DNA from: Echinicola soli
Lineage (GTDB): Bacteria; Bacteroidota; Bacteroidia; Cytophagales; Cyclobacteriaceae
Length of the DNA: 64,000 nucleotides
Reading direction: 5' to 3'
Assembly: GCF_006575665.1 (NCBI RefSeq)
Contig: NZ_CP041253.1
Coordinates: 253,501-317,500 of the forward strand
The notes beneath the pieces were generated by a model, which was not told where the DNA came from, did no database searches, and worked only from the letters and a program-made list of their open reading frames with translations. This document shows, piece by piece, positions 11,201 to 21,615 of this stretch. A program made the position numbers and the translations under genes. Each line of letters opens with the position of its first letter. Position 1 is the first letter of the stretch.

Positions 11201-12538
11201 CAATCTGTGCAGCGTAGGAGCCCGGTTAAGCAATACAGGGTGTCCTTTCAATACATTTTCAAGGATGTCCCATACCACCGGATCTTTACGGTCTACAATC
11301 TTCTTAGCGGATTTCACCGTCTTCACAATGCCTCTTTCGATCAGCTTTCTGATGATGAAAGGCTTGAAAAGCTCCGCTGCCATATTTTTGGGCAAACCGC
11401 ACTCGTGAAGTTTCAGTTCAGGCCCTACCACGATGACAGAACGTCCAGAATAATCCACACGCTTACCAAGCAAGTTTTGACGGAAACGCCCTTGCTTACC
11501 TTTCAGCATGTCGGAAAGTGACTTCAGTGCCCTGTTTCCGTCAGACCTTACTGCATTTACCTTTCTGGAATTATCAAAAAGGGAATCCACCGCTTCCTGA
11601 AGCATACGCTTCTCGTTACGAAGGATTACTTCTGGCGCTTTGATGTCAATTAGTCTCTTCAGACGGTTGTTTCGGATAATCACCCTTCTGTATAGGTCAT
11701 TCAAATCAGAAGTAGCAAATCGTCCACCATCCAATGGCACCAATGGACGAAGCTCTGGTGGAATCACAGGTACCATTCTCACGACCATCCATTCGGGACG
11801 GTTTTCGATTCTGGTCCTTGCATCCCTAAAAGCTTCCACCACCTTCAGACGCTTCAAGGCCTCAGCTTTACGCTGCTGCGAAGTATCTGTGGCAGCTTGG
11901 TGACGAAGGCTATAAGACAGATCATCTAGATCCAATCGAGACAATAGCATCTCAATAGCTTCGGCTCCCATTTTTGCGATGAACTTATTAGGATCATCAT
12001 CATCAAGCATTTGGTTTTCTTTTGGAAGCTTATCCATGATATCCAAATACTCGTCTTCTGTTAGAAAATCAAGGTACTGAAGGCCATCTTCTGCCTTGAC
12101 ACCAGGATTAATAACAGCGTATCTCTCGTAGTATACGATTTGATCCAGTTTCTTGGTAGGTAACCCTAGCAAGTAGCCGATTTTGTTCGGCAGGGATTTG
12201 AAATACCAGATGTGCGCCACAGGGACCACCAGTTCAATGTGCCCCATTCTTTCACGTCGCACCTTCTTCTCGGTAACCTCAACCCCACATCTGTCACAAA
12301 TAATACCTTTATATCTTATGCGCTTGTACTTTCCACAATGACATTCCCAGTCTTTGACAGGGCCAAAAATCCGCTCACAGAAAAGACCGCCCATTTCAGG
12401 CTTATACGTTCTGTAGTTGATGGTTTCTGGCTGTGTCACCTCACCATGAGAGCTATCCAGGATGGATTCCGGAGAAGCCAAACTAATAGTGACTCTGGAA
12501 AAGTCGTTGTTTAGTTTTTTATTTTTTCTGAACGCCAT
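8222..12538 (-). CDS. rpoC: DNA-directed RNA polymerase subunit beta'
   Basis: Largest catalytic subunit of RNA polymerase. The 1438-residue product has the N-terminal zinc ribbon [20 protein letters not shown], the catalytic [16 protein letters not shown] motif with three Mg-binding aspartates, the bridge helix/trigger loop region around [21 protein letters not shown] and the second zinc site [11 protein letters not shown]. The ATG at 12536-12538 ([13 protein letters not shown]) was chosen because a longer frame only begins at a less likely upstream codon and the family aligns from here. It lies 50 bases after rpoB and is followed by a strong terminator. Confidence 0.98.
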   Translation of the reverse strand: MAFRKNKKLNNDFSRVTISLASPESILDSSHGEVTQPETINYRTYKPEMGGLFCERIFGPVKDWECHCGKYKRIRYKGIICDRCGVEVTEKKVRRERMGHIELVVPVAHIWYFKSLPNKIGYLLGLPTKKLDQIVYYERYAVINPGVKAEDGLQYLDFLTEDEYLDIMDKLPKENQMLDDDDPNKFIAKMGAEAIEMLLSRLDLDDLSYSLRHQAATDTSQQRKAEALKRLKVVEAFRDARTRIENRPEWMVVRMVPVIPPELRPLVPLDGGRFATSDLNDLYRRVIIRNNRLKRLIDIKAPEVILRNEKRMLQEAVDSLFDNSRKVNAVRSDGNRALKSLSDMLKGKQGRFRQNLLGKRVDYSGRSVIVVGPELKLHECGLPKNMAAELFKPFIIRKLIERGIVKTVKSAKKIVDRKDPVVWDILENVLKGHPVLLNRAPTLHRLGIQAFQPKLIEGKAIQLHPLVCTAFNADFDGDQMAVHVPLGHEAILEASTLMLSSHNILNPANGAPITVPSQDMVLGLYYVTKGKRSTEEEVVPGEGMTFYGEEDVIIALNEKVISQHAFIKCKVKVRDENGELVDKIVETVAGRLIFNQFVPEEVGYVNELLTKKKLQQIIAEVVKICGIARSAQFLDDIKHLGFQMAYAGGLSMGLNDVIIPSDKDPLITKAKDEVDQVWNNYLMGLITDNERYNQVIDIWTRTNSNLTNILMKQMEEDKQGFNAIYMMMHSGARGSREQIRQLGGMRGLMAKPQKNLQGSVGEIIENPILSNFKEGLDVLEYFISTHGARKGLADTALKTADAGYLTRRLVDVAQDVIVSEEDCGTLRGLVVQALKDNDEIVEPLSERIVGRVSVHDVVDPISDEVIIQSGEEITDELARKVDESAVEEVEIRSVLTCESRRGVCTKCYGRNLTTGSVVQNGESVGVIAAQSIGEPGTQLTLRTFHVGGTASNISVEASINAKFEGVVEFEEEFRFINTTNKDGDPVAVVMGRSGEIKINDAKSGKTLVSNHVPYGAILNVKDGQKIGKGDSLCTWDPYNAVILSEFDGDVSFESIIEGVTFKEVADDQTGYKEKVIIDTKDKTKNPAVVVNYGDETKSYNIPVGAHLAVEEGDKVKAGQILVKIPRSVGKTRDITGGLPRVTELFEARNPSNPAVVSEIDGVVTYGGIKRGNREIFIESKDGVKKRYMVSLSKHILVQENDFIRAGEPLSDGAITPNDILSIKGPTAVQEYLVNEIQEVYRLQGVKINDKHIEVIVSQMMQKVEILDAGDTGFLQGQIVDKWAFREENDNILDKKVVMDAGDSSTLKAGMIITSRRLRDENSSLKRKDLKLVQVRDAETAVSKPTLQGITAASLGTESFISAASFQETTKVLSEAAIRGKRDELLGLKENVIVGHLIPAGTGQRDFQHIIVGSKEEYEKLSSSTDKERESRKSKETVK

Positions 12539-12588
12539 AATTTGTTTTGTGCTTATGTGAAGGGCCTTGCGGCCCAATAAGATCTAAT

Positions 12589-15500
12589 TTAGTCGAGTGT
12601 GATTTCTAGTGCCAAACCTCTTAGTTCATGAACCAATACATTAAAGGATTCAGGAATATTTGGTTTTGGAAGGTTTTCACCTTTTACTATGGACTCGTAA
12701 GCCTTGGCTCTACCAATCACATCATCAGACTTCACGGTAAGAATTTCTTGTAGCACATGGGAAGCACCGAAGGCCTCCAATGCCCAAACCTCCATCTCTC
12801 CAAAACGCTGACCACCAAACTGGGCCTTACCACCAAGTGGCTGTTGCGTGATGAGGGAGTATGGACCAATCGATCTTGCGTGCATCTTATCATCTACCAA
12901 GTGACCCAGCTTCAGCATATAAGCGATACCTACGGTCACCGGCTGATCAAACTGCTTTCCTGTCAGACCATCATATAGATACGTCCTTCCGAAGGAAGGC
13001 AAACCTGCCAGATCCAGTTCTGCAGCTACTTCTTCAGTGGTAGCACCATCAAAGATTGGTGTTGCATATTTCTTGTTCAGTTTCTGTCCGGCCCAAGCAA
13101 GCACCGTCTCAAATATCTGCCCAATGTTCATACGGGAAGGTACACCCAGCGGATTTAGCACGATGTCCATTGGCGTTCCGTCTTCCAGGAACGGCATATC
13201 TTCATCACGCACGATTTTCGCCACAATACCTTTATTACCGTGACGACCCGCCATCTTATCACCTACTTTTAGCTTACGCTTCTTAGCCACGTAAACTTTG
13301 GCAAGTCTGACGATTCCGGCAGGAAGTTCATCACCTACTTCCAGGGTAAACCTGTCTCGCTTAAACCTACCAGAGATTTCATTTCTGGTATTGGTATAGT
13401 TTTTCACCAATTGCTGGATCAAGCTGTTGGTGTGCTCATCTTCTGTCCAGTCATCAAGGATGATATCTGAAATAAGATTCGCTTCCTCCGGTACATTATA
13501 GTTACTCTCATCCCTGTACGGATTCTTAGCAGGGAAAAGATTATTCTCTATGTTTTGGTGGTTAAACTTCACTCCTTTGCTGATGATTTCATCACCAAAT
13601 TTGTGCTTAACACCCAAAGAGGTCATACCTTCCAGTATGCTGACCAATTTATTGATCATCTTAGCCCTTACTCCAAGAAGTTCCTTTGTGTAAGTTTGCT
13701 TGAGTTTTTCTACTTCCGCTTTGGCTTTTGCACGAAGGTCCTTGTCCTTTTTAGGTCTGGAGAACAACTTGGTTTCGATCACCACACCATTAAGGGATGG
13801 AGAGGCCTTAAGTGAGGCATCTTTCACATCTCCAGCTTTGTCACCAAAGATCGCTCTAAGGAGCTTTTCCTCAGGAGTAGGATCTGTTTCTCCTTTTGGT
13901 GTAATCTTACCGATAATGATATCTCCCTCTTTCAGTTCAGCACCGATACGGATAATACCATTTTCGTCCAAGTTTTTAACGGCCTCTTCTGATACGTTTG
14001 GAATTTCAGAGGTCAATTCCTCCTCACCACGCTTAGTATCCCTCACTTCTAGTTGGAACTCTTCCACGTGGATGGAAGTAAAGATATCTTCACGAACGAC
14101 ACGCTCGGAAATTACAATTGCATCCTCAAAGTTATATCCTTGCCATGGCATGTAAGCCACTTTAAGGTTTTTACCCAAAGCCAGTTCACCTTGGTTGGTT
14201 GAATATCCTTCTACCAGTACCTGTCCTTTGGTAACACGCTGGCCCTTCAGCACTAAAGGCGTCAGGTTAATGGTCGTATCTTGGTTAGTTCTTCTGAACT
14301 TGATAAGGTCATAAGCCTTATATTCATCACTGAAGTTCACCAATAGCTCATCGTCACTCAAGTCATACTTAATGACAATTTTCTTTGCATCCACAAAATC
14401 CACTACGCCATCAGCCTCGGCAATAATCAATGAACGGGAGTCCACTGCAGCCTTTGCTTCAAGTCCGGTACCTACGATCGGCGATTCAGCTTTCAGAAGC
14501 GGTACGGCTTGGCGCTGCATATTGGATCCCATCAGGGCACGGTTGGCATCATCATGCTCCAAGAAAGGAATCAAGGAAGCGGCCACAGATACAATCTGGT
14601 TTGGCGCTACGTCCATATAACTGATTTCCTTCGGCTCGAGCACAGGGAAGTCACCTTCATAGCGCGCCTTTACACGGTCATTCACAAAGCTGCCATCAGC
14701 CTCCAATGGCGCATTGGCCTGTGCAATGTTATTATTGTCCTCTTCTTCAGCAGTAAGGAAAACGATATCTTCTGTCTTCATACCGGCCTTTCCTGCCTTC
14801 ACCTTTCTGTATGGTGTTTCCAAGAAGCCCATGGAGTTCACTTTGGCATGCACACAAAGGGAGGAAATCAATCCAATATTTGGCCCCTCTGGTGTCTCAA
14901 TGGTACACAGACGACCATAGTGGGTATAGTGAACGTCACGTACCTCAAATCCTGCTCGTTCTCTGGATAGACCACCTGGTCCCAAAGCGGACAACCTACG
15001 TTTGTGCGTAAGCTCTGCCAACGGGTTGGTCTGGTCCATAAACTGAGATAGCTGGTTAGTTCCGAAGAAAGAGTTGATCACTGAGGAAAGAGTCCTTGCA
15101 TTGATCAGGTCCACGGGCTTAAAGTCCTCGTTGTCCCTTACATTCATTCTTTCACGGATGGTTCTTGCCATTCTGGCAAGTCCTACACCGAACTGGCTAT
15201 ATAATTGCTCCCCAACGGTTCTTACTCTCCTGTTACTCAAGTGATCAATATCATCGACCACTGCCTTGGAGTTGATAAGACCAATCAGGTATTTTACGAT
15301 GTTAATAATATCTTCCGTGGTCAGAACAATCTTCTCCGCCTCAATATCAAGACCGAGTTTTTTATTGATTCTGTAACGACCTACTTCACCAAGATCATAT
15401 CGCTTATCTGAGAAGAACAGGCCATGGATGACCTCTCTTGCAGTGGCCTCATCTGGAGCCTCTGTATTACGCAACTGGCGGTAGATTACCTCAACTGCTT

Positions 15501-16464
15501 CTTTCTCCGAGTTGGAATTGTCTTTCTGAAGTGTATTATAGATGATGGAATAATCAGCGATGTTTACATCATCACGGTGAAGGATCACACTCTTGGCACC
15601 TGAATCAAGGATCAATTCGATATCCTCATCGGTCAGCACAGAATCCCTCTCCAACAATACTTCGTTTCGGTCAATAGAAACTACTTCCCCGGTATCCTCA
15701 TCTACAAAGTCTTCCACCCAAGTTTTCAAAACACGGGCGGCTAGTTTTCTACCGACAATTTTCTTAAGGTTGGACTTATTGGCTTCAATTTCCTCTGACA
15801 GCCCAAATAGATCCAAGATAGCTTTATCCGAACCATAACCAATAGCTCTCAAAAGAGTGGTAACTGGGAATTTCTTCTTTCTGTCAATGTAGGCATACAT
15901 GACATTGTTGATATCCGTAGCGAATTCTATCCAAGATCCTTTGAAAGGAATAATCCTGGCAGAATACAGCTTGGTACCGTTTGTGTGTTTACTTTGCGCA
16001 AAGAACACCCCTGGAGACCTATGAAGCTGGGATACAATTACCCTTTCCGCGCCGTTAATGACAAAAGAGCCTTTCTCGGTCATATACGGAAGGTTTCCCA
16101 AGAATACTTCCTGTTCTATTGTTTCAAAATCTTCATTGTCCTCATCAGAGCACAACAAGCGAAGCTTTGCCTTCAATGGAACAGAGTAAGTCAACCCTCT
16201 GTCAATACATTCACCCACACTATATTTAGGCGGATCTACGGTATAATCAATAAATTCAAGTGTGAAGTTTTCTCTCGAGTCACTTATTGGGAAGTTCTCA
16301 GAGAACACCTTGAAAAGCCCATCCTGTCTCCTCTTTTCAGCGGGAGTATCCAATTGGAAAAAATCTTTGAATGATTGTAACTGGATGTCGAGGAAATCCG
16401 GATAGTCTTTGACCACCTTAATAGATGAGAAACTTTTCCTTTCGGTTTGATTCTGGATAGCCAA
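12589..16464 (-). CDS. rpoB: DNA-directed RNA polymerase subunit beta (TTG start)
   Basis: Second catalytic subunit of RNA polymerase. The 1291-residue product contains the rifampicin pocket ([33 protein letters not shown]), with the Asp, His and Ser equivalents of E. coli 516, 526 and 531 all in the sensitive form, and the C-terminal clamp region [20 protein letters not shown]. The only credible start is a TTG at 16462-16464 ([14 protein letters not shown]): upstream in-frame codons offer no ATG. It is preceded by an attenuator-like hairpin at 16556-16579 and followed by rpoC after 50 bases. Confidence 0.97.
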   Translation of the reverse strand: MAIQNQTERKSFSSIKVVKDYPDFLDIQLQSFKDFFQLDTPAEKRRQDGLFKVFSENFPISDSRENFTLEFIDYTVDPPKYSVGECIDRGLTYSVPLKAKLRLLCSDEDNEDFETIEQEVFLGNLPYMTEKGSFVINGAERVIVSQLHRSPGVFFAQSKHTNGTKLYSARIIPFKGSWIEFATDINNVMYAYIDRKKKFPVTTLLRAIGYGSDKAILDLFGLSEEIEANKSNLKKIVGRKLAARVLKTWVEDFVDEDTGEVVSIDRNEVLLERDSVLTDEDIELILDSGAKSVILHRDDVNIADYSIIYNTLQKDNSNSEKEAVEVIYRQLRNTEAPDEATAREVIHGLFFSDKRYDLGEVGRYRINKKLGLDIEAEKIVLTTEDIINIVKYLIGLINSKAVVDDIDHLSNRRVRTVGEQLYSQFGVGLARMARTIRERMNVRDNEDFKPVDLINARTLSSVINSFFGTNQLSQFMDQTNPLAELTHKRRLSALGPGGLSRERAGFEVRDVHYTHYGRLCTIETPEGPNIGLISSLCVHAKVNSMGFLETPYRKVKAGKAGMKTEDIVFLTAEEEDNNNIAQANAPLEADGSFVNDRVKARYEGDFPVLEPKEISYMDVAPNQIVSVAASLIPFLEHDDANRALMGSNMQRQAVPLLKAESPIVGTGLEAKAAVDSRSLIIAEADGVVDFVDAKKIVIKYDLSDDELLVNFSDEYKAYDLIKFRRTNQDTTINLTPLVLKGQRVTKGQVLVEGYSTNQGELALGKNLKVAYMPWQGYNFEDAIVISERVVREDIFTSIHVEEFQLEVRDTKRGEEELTSEIPNVSEEAVKNLDENGIIRIGAELKEGDIIIGKITPKGETDPTPEEKLLRAIFGDKAGDVKDASLKASPSLNGVVIETKLFSRPKKDKDLRAKAKAEVEKLKQTYTKELLGVRAKMINKLVSILEGMTSLGVKHKFGDEIISKGVKFNHQNIENNLFPAKNPYRDESNYNVPEEANLISDIILDDWTEDEHTNSLIQQLVKNYTNTRNEISGRFKRDRFTLEVGDELPAGIVRLAKVYVAKKRKLKVGDKMAGRHGNKGIVAKIVRDEDMPFLEDGTPMDIVLNPLGVPSRMNIGQIFETVLAWAGQKLNKKYATPIFDGATTEEVAAELDLAGLPSFGRTYLYDGLTGKQFDQPVTVGIAYMLKLGHLVDDKMHARSIGPYSLITQQPLGGKAQFGGQRFGEMEVWALEAFGASHVLQEILTVKSDDVIGRAKAYESIVKGENLPKPNIPESFNVLVHELRGLALEITLD

Positions 16465-16549
16465 GGCAGTATATGTTTATAGTGATAATAAATAACTGAA
16501 TGCGGCAATTTCCGCTTAGAATAGTGCAATTTTAAAACTGTGCACAAAC

Positions 16550-16580
16550 AGGAAAAGACCTGACTTAAAAGTCAGGTCTA
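16550..16580 (-). terminator. Attenuator-like hairpin between rplL and rpoB
   Basis: The minus strand has a perfect 10-bp stem AGACCTGACT / AGTCAGGTCT (arms 16570-16579 and 16556-16565, loop of 4) followed by TTTCC. It is located just after rplL and about 90 bases before rpoB. No TAnnTTTG promoter was recognised between it and rpoB, so it probably acts as a partial terminator that lowers rpoBC expression relative to rplJL, as described for the E. coli rplL-rpoB attenuator. Confidence 0.7.
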
Positions 16581-16618
16581 ATCAATAACCTACATCCAAT
16601 CAGATGAGGTTATTCAAA

Positions 16619-16996
16619 TTATTTAAGCTCTACTTCAGCACCAGCTTCCTCAAGTTGCTTCTTAAGTGCTTCTGCTTCGTCTTTTGCAATACCTTCTTTG
16701 ATTGCCTTAGGAGCGCTGTCTACTACTTCTTTAGCTTCCTTAAGACCAAGGCCGGTCAATTCTTTAACCAATTTCACTACTGCAAGCTTTTGTCCACCAG
16801 CAGCTTTAAGAACTACATCGAAAGAAGATTTTTCTTCTTCACCAGCACCTTCACCAGCACCACCAGCTACCATTACTGGAGCAGCTGCAGCAGCAGGTTC
16901 GATACCATACTCTTCTTTCAATATTTCGGCTAATTCACTAACCTCTTTAACAGTCAAGTTAACTAACTGCTCAGCGAATGCTTTAAGATCTGCCAT
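16619..16996 (-). CDS. rplL: 50S ribosomal protein L7/L12
   Basis: Acidic stalk protein that recruits translational GTPases. The 125-residue product has the N-terminal dimerisation region ([26 protein letters not shown]), an Ala/Gly-rich hinge (about residues 33-50) and the C-terminal domain with [21 protein letters not shown] and the [17 protein letters not shown] end. It is 53 bases after rplJ; the higher stoichiometry of L12 over RNA polymerase is consistent with the hairpin that follows it. Confidence 0.98.
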   Translation of the reverse strand: MADLKAFAEQLVNLTVKEVSELAEILKEEYGIEPAAAAAPVMVAGGAGEGAGEEEKSSFDVVLKAAGGQKLAVVKLVKELTGLGLKEAKEVVDSAPKAIKEGIAKDEAEALKKQLEEAGAEVELK

Positions 16997-17049
16997 TGTA
17001 TTATTATTTAAAATTAACTGATTTTTTTACTTAATTGATTTGAATGATA

Positions 17050-17586
17050 TTATGATTCTCTTTCAGAAAGAGTTTTAACAAGCCCTGCCAATGTATCTTT
17101 TCCACTCTGTAGAGCAGATATAACGTTTTTGGCTGGAGACTGAAGCAATCCGATAACTTCGCCCAATAGCTCTTCTTTGGATTTCAAAGAAGCCAACATG
17201 TCGAGATTGTTTTCACCAATCACTACATCGCTGTCAATTGAAGCGCCTTTGAATACGGGTCTTGTCTCTTTAGAACCTGCTTTTTTTCGATAGTCCTTGA
17301 TTACTTTTGCAGGCAAGTTTGCTGTCTCTGACGCAAAAATGATTCCTGAAAAGCCTTTAAGAACACTGTCTAATTCTGAGAAGTCTGCATCAAGATTATT
17401 CAGAGCTTGTTTAATAAACGTGTTTTTGTATACACGGTATTCAACTCCTTTCTCATAACACATTCTTCTGAAAGTATTTACCTGAGCAACGGTGAAACCT
17501 GAGGCATCTGTGATATAGAAATGCGGAGTTTCTTTGAATTTCTCGGTAAGACTTTCGATTATTGTTTTCTTTTCCTCTCTAGTCAT
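17050..17586 (-). CDS. rplJ: 50S ribosomal protein L10
   Basis: L10 forms the base of the L7/L12 stalk. The 178-residue product begins MTREEKKTIIESLTEKFKE and shows the L10 pattern FYITDASGFTVAQVNTFRRMCYEKGVEYRVYKNT, with the C-terminal L12-binding helix region ending in KTLSERES. It starts only 2 bases from the rplA stop (the L1 stop is at 17589), so there is no room for a separate L10 leader between the two genes; any L10 autoregulation would have to use another site. Confidence 0.97.
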   Translation of the reverse strand: MTREEKKTIIESLTEKFKETPHFYITDASGFTVAQVNTFRRMCYEKGVEYRVYKNTFIKQALNNLDADFSELDSVLKGFSGIIFASETANLPAKVIKDYRKKAGSKETRPVFKGASIDSDVVIGENNLDMLASLKSKEELLGEVIGLLQSPAKNVISALQSGKDTLAGLVKTLSERES

Positions 17587-17588
17587 AA

Positions 17589-18287
17589 TTAAATACCTTG
17601 AATACTCCCCTTATCAATTGCAATACCAGGAGACATTGTGCTAGATAAATGTATACTCTTGAAGTATGTACCTTTAGAAGATGCAGGCTTCAATTTAGAA
17701 ATTGTATTGATGAGTTCCTGGGCGTTCTCTTGGATCTTATCAGAATCAAAAGAAACTTTACCTACACTTGCGTGTACAATACCGAACTTATCTACTTTAA
17801 AATCTATTTTACCACCTTTTACTTCTTTCACTGCTTTCCCCACTTCTAGGGTTACAGTTCCAGACTTAGGGTTAGGCATTAGGCCTCTAGGACCCAGCAC
17901 TCTACCTAATCTACCTACTTTAGCCATTACGTTGGGCATGGTGATGATCACATCGATATCAGTCCATCCACCTTCGATTTTGGCAATATAGTCATCCAAG
18001 CCGACGTAGTCAGCTCCAGCTTCTTTCGCTTCTTCTTCCTTGTCCGGAGTGCAAAGTACCAATACTTTTACATCTTTTCCGGTACCATGGGGCAAAGCAA
18101 CCACGCCTCTTACCATTTGATCAGCTTTTCTAGGATCTACACCCAAACGGATGTCAAGATCCACAGAAGCGTCAAATTTCACAGCAGTGATGTCCTTGAC
18201 GATCGAAGAAGCCTCAGTAAGGGAGTACTGCTGGCTTGGGTCGTACTTAGAAAGAGCTTCTTTTTGCTTTTTTGTTAACTTAGCCAT
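17589..18287 (-). CDS. rplA: 50S ribosomal protein L1
   Basis: L1 forms the mobile L1 stalk at the E site and represses the L11-L1 operon in E. coli. The 232-residue product begins [20 protein letters not shown], and has [23 protein letters not shown] and the signature [26 protein letters not shown] (about 115-140). The ATG at 18285-18287 was chosen; the frame is open further upstream but that extension overlaps rplK and has no L1 similarity. rplK ends 10 bases upstream. Confidence 0.97.
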   Translation of the reverse strand: MAKLTKKQKEALSKYDPSQQYSLTEASSIVKDITAVKFDASVDLDIRLGVDPRKADQMVRGVVALPHGTGKDVKVLVLCTPDKEEEAKEAGADYVGLDDYIAKIEGGWTDIDVIITMPNVMAKVGRLGRVLGPRGLMPNPKSGTVTLEVGKAVKEVKGGKIDFKVDKFGIVHASVGKVSFDSDKIQENAQELINTISKLKPASSKGTYFKSIHLSSTMSPGIAIDKGSIQGI

Positions 18288-18297
18288 TGTTTTATGT

Positions 18298-18741
18298 TTA
18301 TTCCTCCCAAGGAGCTTTTCCTGAAACTGTGATTCCCATACTTCTTGCCGTTCCTGCAACCATTTTCATTGCGGACTCCACCTTAAAGGCGTTCAAGTCA
18401 GGCATCTTCACCTCAGCAATTTCTTTTACCTGATCCCAGGATACTGAACCTACTTTTTTCCTGTTTGGCTCTGGAGAACCTCCTTTTAACTTCGCAGCCT
18501 CTAACAGCAAGTTTGCCGCTGGAGGAGTTTTGATCACGAAATCAAAGGACTTGTCAGAATAAATCGTAACAAGGACAGGTAGAAGTTGACCCATTTTTTC
18601 CTGAGTTCTGGCATTAAATTGCTTACAGAACTCCATGATGTTCAAACCCTTGGCACCAAGGGCCGGACCAACAGGAGGAGATGGATTTGCCTGGCCACCT
18701 TTCACCTGTAATTTCAGATAACCAGTAATTTCCTTAGCCAT
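18298..18741 (-). CDS. rplK: 50S ribosomal protein L11
   Basis: L11 binds the GTPase-associated centre of 23S rRNA. The 147-residue product has the N-terminal [29 protein letters not shown] motif and the C-terminal RNA-binding domain with [19 protein letters not shown]. It starts 3 bases after nusG and ends 10 bases before rplA, the standard nusG-rplK-rplA order. Confidence 0.98.
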   Translation of the reverse strand: MAKEITGYLKLQVKGGQANPSPPVGPALGAKGLNIMEFCKQFNARTQEKMGQLLPVLVTIYSDKSFDFVIKTPPAANLLLEAAKLKGGSPEPNRKKVGSVSWDQVKEIAEVKMPDLNAFKVESAMKMVAGTARSMGITVSGKAPWEE

Positions 18742-18744
18742 TTC

Positions 18745-19302
18745 CTAGTCTTGTTTTTCTACTTGCATAAAGTTTAACTCAACAGGGGTATTTCGTCCGA
18801 AAATCTTAACCATAACATTAAGCTTTTTCTTGTCCTCAAACACCTCTTCTATCGTTCCCGAGAAACCACTAAAGGGACCATCCATTACATTAATGGTCTC
18901 TCCGACTATATATGGCGTATCAAGCTTCTCGGCAAACTCATCAATCCCTTCAACCCTACCTAAGATACGGTTGATCTCTGATTGTCGTAATGGCTCAGGA
19001 GTCTTGGAAGCTCCTCCTGCGTTTGCACCTAGAAACCCGATAACACCCGGGATACTCGTGATTACGTGATTGGCTTCACCATGGGACAAATCCGCATTAA
19101 CCAAAACATAGCCAGGAAAGAAGTTTCTCTCTCTGACTCTCTTTTTGCCATTGCGCATTTCATATACTTTTTCAGAAGGTATTAACACCTCGGGAATATA
19201 ATCCTCCAGTTTCTGCCGGGTGATTTCGTTGTCCAAATAAGATTTGGCCTTCTTCTCTTGCCCTGCTACCACTCTGAGTACATACCATTTATGTTCTGCC
19301 AT
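18745..19302 (-). CDS. nusG: Transcription termination/antitermination protein NusG
   Basis: NusG binds RNA polymerase and links it to Rho or the ribosome. The 185-residue product has the NGN domain ([39 protein letters not shown]) and a C-terminal KOW motif ([22 protein letters not shown], about residues 130-151). Length is normal. It follows secE by 19 bases and precedes rplK by 3. Confidence 0.98.
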   Translation of the reverse strand: MAEHKWYVLRVVAGQEKKAKSYLDNEITRQKLEDYIPEVLIPSEKVYEMRNGKKRVRERNFFPGYVLVNADLSHGEANHVITSIPGVIGFLGANAGGASKTPEPLRQSEINRILGRVEGIDEFAEKLDTPYIVGETINVMDGPFSGFSGTIEEVFEDKKKLNVMVKIFGRNTPVELNFMQVEKQD

Positions 19303-19321
19303 CAGTAACTATTGATTCTAT

Positions 19322-19510
19322 TTAGAATAAATCATAAAACCATTTCATGATGTTCTCAAAGCCCAAATTAATCAAGCCGATAACTACAGCAAAGATCAAA
19401 GAGGCAACAAGAACCAGCACAGCATTGCTTTGCAATGAAGAATATTTAGGCCATGTAACCTTGTTCTTCATTTCGTCTATTGACTCTACAACAAAGTTTT
19501 TTACGTTCAT
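19322..19510 (-). CDS. secE: Preprotein translocase subunit SecE
   Basis: Small essential membrane subunit of the SecYEG channel. The 62-residue product has the amphipathic segment (FVVESIDEMKNKVTWPKYSSLQSN) and one transmembrane helix (about residues 30-52, VLVLVASLIFAVVIGLINLGF), the form found in most bacteria outside the gamma-proteobacteria. It begins 17 bases after tRNA-Trp and precedes nusG by 19 bases, so it is probably cut out of a tRNA-mRNA transcript. Confidence 0.96.
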   Translation of the reverse strand: MNVKNFVVESIDEMKNKVTWPKYSSLQSNAVLVLVASLIFAVVIGLINLGFENIMKWFYDLF

Positions 19511-19527
19511 GTTCTATGATTTTAATT

Positions 19528-19600
19528 GCACGGGCAGAGAGATTCGAACTCCCATCAACGGTTTTGGAGACCGCTATTCTGCCATTGAACTATGCCCGTG
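19528..19600 (-). tRNA. tRNA-Trp (CCA)
   Basis: The minus strand folds as a 73-base cloverleaf with acceptor CACGGGC/GCCCGTG, D arm with GTTCAATGGC, anticodon loop CTCCAAA (anticodon CCA) and T loop TTCGAAT. CCA is not encoded. It lies between the tuf terminator and secE and is probably transcribed at the head of the secE-rpoC operon from the promoter at 19629-19660. Confidence 0.97.
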
Positions 19601-19628
19601 TTTTTCCTTTTACAATCCAAAAGGAACG

Positions 19629-19660
19629 CAAAAGTAGGTAATAATATATAAAGAAACAAA
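19629..19660 (-). promoter_or_regulatory. Promoter of the tRNA-Trp/secE/rpoBC operon (TTTG-N20-TACTTTTG)
   Basis: On the minus strand TTTG (19657-19660) and TACTTTTG (19629-19636) are 20 bases apart; CGTTCC follows. The site is 28 bases upstream of tRNA-Trp. Its -33 TTTG is also the start of the T-run of the tuf terminator, so the two signals overlap. Confidence 0.75.
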
Positions 19661-19690
19661 TGCGATCCTGAAAAATTCAGAATCGCATTT
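19655..19690 (-). terminator. Intrinsic terminator after tuf
   Basis: The minus strand has a 15-bp stem AAATGCGATTCTGAA / TTCAGGATCGCATTT (arms 19676-19690 and 19658-19672, loop of 3, one G-U pair) followed by G TTTC TTTATA. It starts about 22 bases after the tuf stop and should end the tRNA-tuf transcript. Confidence 0.8.
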
Positions 19691-19712
19691 TATATATCTT
19701 GATCAATTATGA

Positions 19713-20900
19713 TTAGTCAAGAATTTCAGTTACCTGACCGGCTCCTACTGTTCTACCACCCTCACGGATTGCGAAACGTAGACCTTTTTCCAAGGCAACT
19801 TTGTTGATCAATTGTACTTCCATAGTGATGTTATCACCTGGCATTACCATCTCAACGTTCTCTGGAAGTTTTACTTCTCCAGTTACGTCTGTGGTTCTCA
19901 AGTAGAACTGTGGACGGTATTTGTTAAAGAATGGAGTGTGACGTCCACCTTCTTCTTTAGACAGTACGTAAACCTCAGCTTTGAATAGAGAGTGAGGAGT
20001 TACAGAACCTGGCTTACAGATGATCATACCTCTCTTGATCTGAGCTTTCTCAATACCTCTTAGAAGTAGACCTACGTTGTCACCAGCTTCACCTCTGTCC
20101 AAAATCTTACGGAACATCTCCACACCAGTTACGGTAGACTTAAGACCTTCAGCTCCCATACCGATGATATCAACTGCATCACCAGAGTTGATCACACCTC
20201 TTTCTATTCTACCAGTAGCCACAGTACCACGACCAGTGATCGAGAATACGTCCTCTACAGGCATCAAGAAGTCTTTGTCAATAAGACGCTCTGGAAGTGG
20301 AATGTAGCTATCTACAGCTTCCATCAATTCCATTACTTTTTCTTCCCACTTGTCTTCACCGTTAAGGGCGCCAAGTGCTGAACCTTGGATAACGGGGATG
20401 TTGTCTCCGTCGAAGTCATAGAAAGAAAGCAATTCTCTTACTTCCATATCTACAAGCTCAAGAAGCTCTTCGTCATCTACCAAGTCAACTTTGTTCAAGA
20501 AAACAACTAGTGCTGGTACACCTACCTGACGAGCAAGAAGGATGTGCTCTCTAGTTTGAGGCATTGGTCCGTCAGTGGCAGCAACTACTAGAATAGCACC
20601 GTCCATCTGCGCAGCACCAGTTACCATGTTTTTCACGTAGTCAGCGTGACCAGGACAGTCAACGTGTGCATAGTGTCTTGATTCAGTTTGATACTCTACG
20701 TGTGAAGTATTGATAGTGATACCTCTTTCTTTCTCTTCTGGAGCATTATCGATAGAAGAGAAGTCTCTTAATTCAGAAAGACCCTTTCTAGCCAATACAG
20801 TTGTAATGGCAGCAGTCAAGGTAGTCTTACCGTGATCGACGTGACCAATAGTACCGATATTTACGTGCGGTTTGGAACGGTCAAAGGTTGCTTTTGCCAT
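19713..20900 (-). CDS. tuf: Elongation factor Tu
   Basis: GTPase that delivers aminoacyl-tRNA to the ribosome. The 395-residue product begins [20 protein letters not shown] and has the P-loop [10 protein letters not shown] (about residues 19-28), the [13 protein letters not shown]3 segment, NKVDLVDD (G4), GSALGALNG (G5), and the domain II/III ends with [23 protein letters not shown]. It follows three tRNA genes (Tyr, Gly, Thr) and is closed by a terminator. Only one tuf gene is in this window. Confidence 0.98.
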   Translation of the reverse strand: MAKATFDRSKPHVNIGTIGHVDHGKTTLTAAITTVLARKGLSELRDFSSIDNAPEEKERGITINTSHVEYQTESRHYAHVDCPGHADYVKNMVTGAAQMDGAILVVAATDGPMPQTREHILLARQVGVPALVVFLNKVDLVDDEELLELVDMEVRELLSFYDFDGDNIPVIQGSALGALNGEDKWEEKVMELMEAVDSYIPLPERLIDKDFLMPVEDVFSITGRGTVATGRIERGVINSGDAVDIIGMGAEGLKSTVTGVEMFRKILDRGEAGDNVGLLLRGIEKAQIKRGMIICKPGSVTPHSLFKAEVYVLSKEEGGRHTPFFNKYRPQFYLRTTDVTGEVKLPENVEMVMPGDNITMEVQLINKVALEKGLRFAIREGGRTVGAGQVTEILD

Positions 20901-20960
20901 GCGTGAAAATCCTCTGTTTAGTTAATGATATGAATTAGTTAAATTATGCTAATGTCATTG

Positions 20961-21032
<72 letters not shown>

Positions 21033-21071
21033 TGATAACATCGATTATCTATGCTTTACAAATAAGCATAG

Positions 21072-21144
21072 AGCGGGAGACGAGGCTCGAACCCGCGACC
21101 TGCAGCTTGGAAGGCTGCCGCTCTACCAACTGAGCTACTCCCGC
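21072..21144 (-). tRNA. tRNA-Gly (TCC)
   Basis: The minus strand forms a 73-base cloverleaf: acceptor GCGGGAG/CTCCCGC, D arm GCTCAGTTGGTAGAGC, anticodon loop CTTCCAA with anticodon TCC, T loop TTCGAGC. It lies between tRNA-Tyr and tRNA-Thr upstream of tuf. Confidence 0.96.
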
Positions 21145-21366
21145 TTATTACTCTATCTAGTTTTTCTATACTGACACCCCGACCTTGAATCTCGAAAGTC
21201 AATAATAACACTTCGTGATCTTACAGCTGGGCATATTTTTTACATACCAAAATCTTGCAAAAGAATATCAACTCTTGACAATAGTTTCAATCGTCGTCTT
21301 ACTTTTTGAAAAACTTTTGCTGTACGATTTCCACAAATTTAGAAAAATCCGTGGAAATATAAAGTG

Positions 21367-21449
21367 TGGGGGAAACAGGATTCGAACCTGTGAAGACATA
21401 AGTCAACGGATTTACAGTCCGTCCCAGTTGGCCGCTTTGGTATTCCCCC
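21367..21449 (-). tRNA. tRNA-Tyr (GTA)
   Basis: The minus strand forms an 83-base tRNA with a long variable arm, as expected for bacterial tRNA-Tyr: acceptor GGGGGAA/TTCCCCC, anticodon loop CTGTAAA with anticodon GTA, T loop TTCGAAT, discriminator A. It is the first gene of the tRNA-tuf unit. The 222 bases between it and tRNA-Gly hold no recognisable gene. Confidence 0.96.
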
Positions 21450-21520
21450 AAATCAGTATTTCAATTCGTTAAGCCCTTTTTCGAACGCGTTTGTCCTTTT
21501 TTGTTTGTCTTAACGGATGG

Positions 21521-21551
21521 CAAAATTATACCCTTTTCTGAAACATTCAAA
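21521..21551 (-). promoter_or_regulatory. Promoter of the tRNA-Tyr/Gly/Thr-tuf unit (TTTG-N19-TAATTTTG)
   Basis: On the minus strand TTTG (21548-21551) and TAATTTTG (21521-21528) are separated by 19 bases and followed by CCATCC. The -7 element ends about 70 bases upstream of tRNA-Tyr. Confidence 0.75.
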
Positions 21552-21615
21552 ATATTGCACAAAAATTCCTTAAGTTTTTTTCGTGCTTTTTATTAAGTTT
21601 TTCGAAATCAGGTAA

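Noticed and set aside
12539..12577. Upstream extension of rpoC
   Set aside because: The extra 13 residues are not conserved; the family starts at MAFRKNKK.
13037..15411. Many plus-strand open frames opposite rpoB
   Set aside because: All lie within the conserved rpoB frame; they are antisense shadows without start signals.
18288..18359. Upstream extension of rplA
   Set aside because: It overlaps rplK and lacks L1 similarity; the ATG at 18287 fits.
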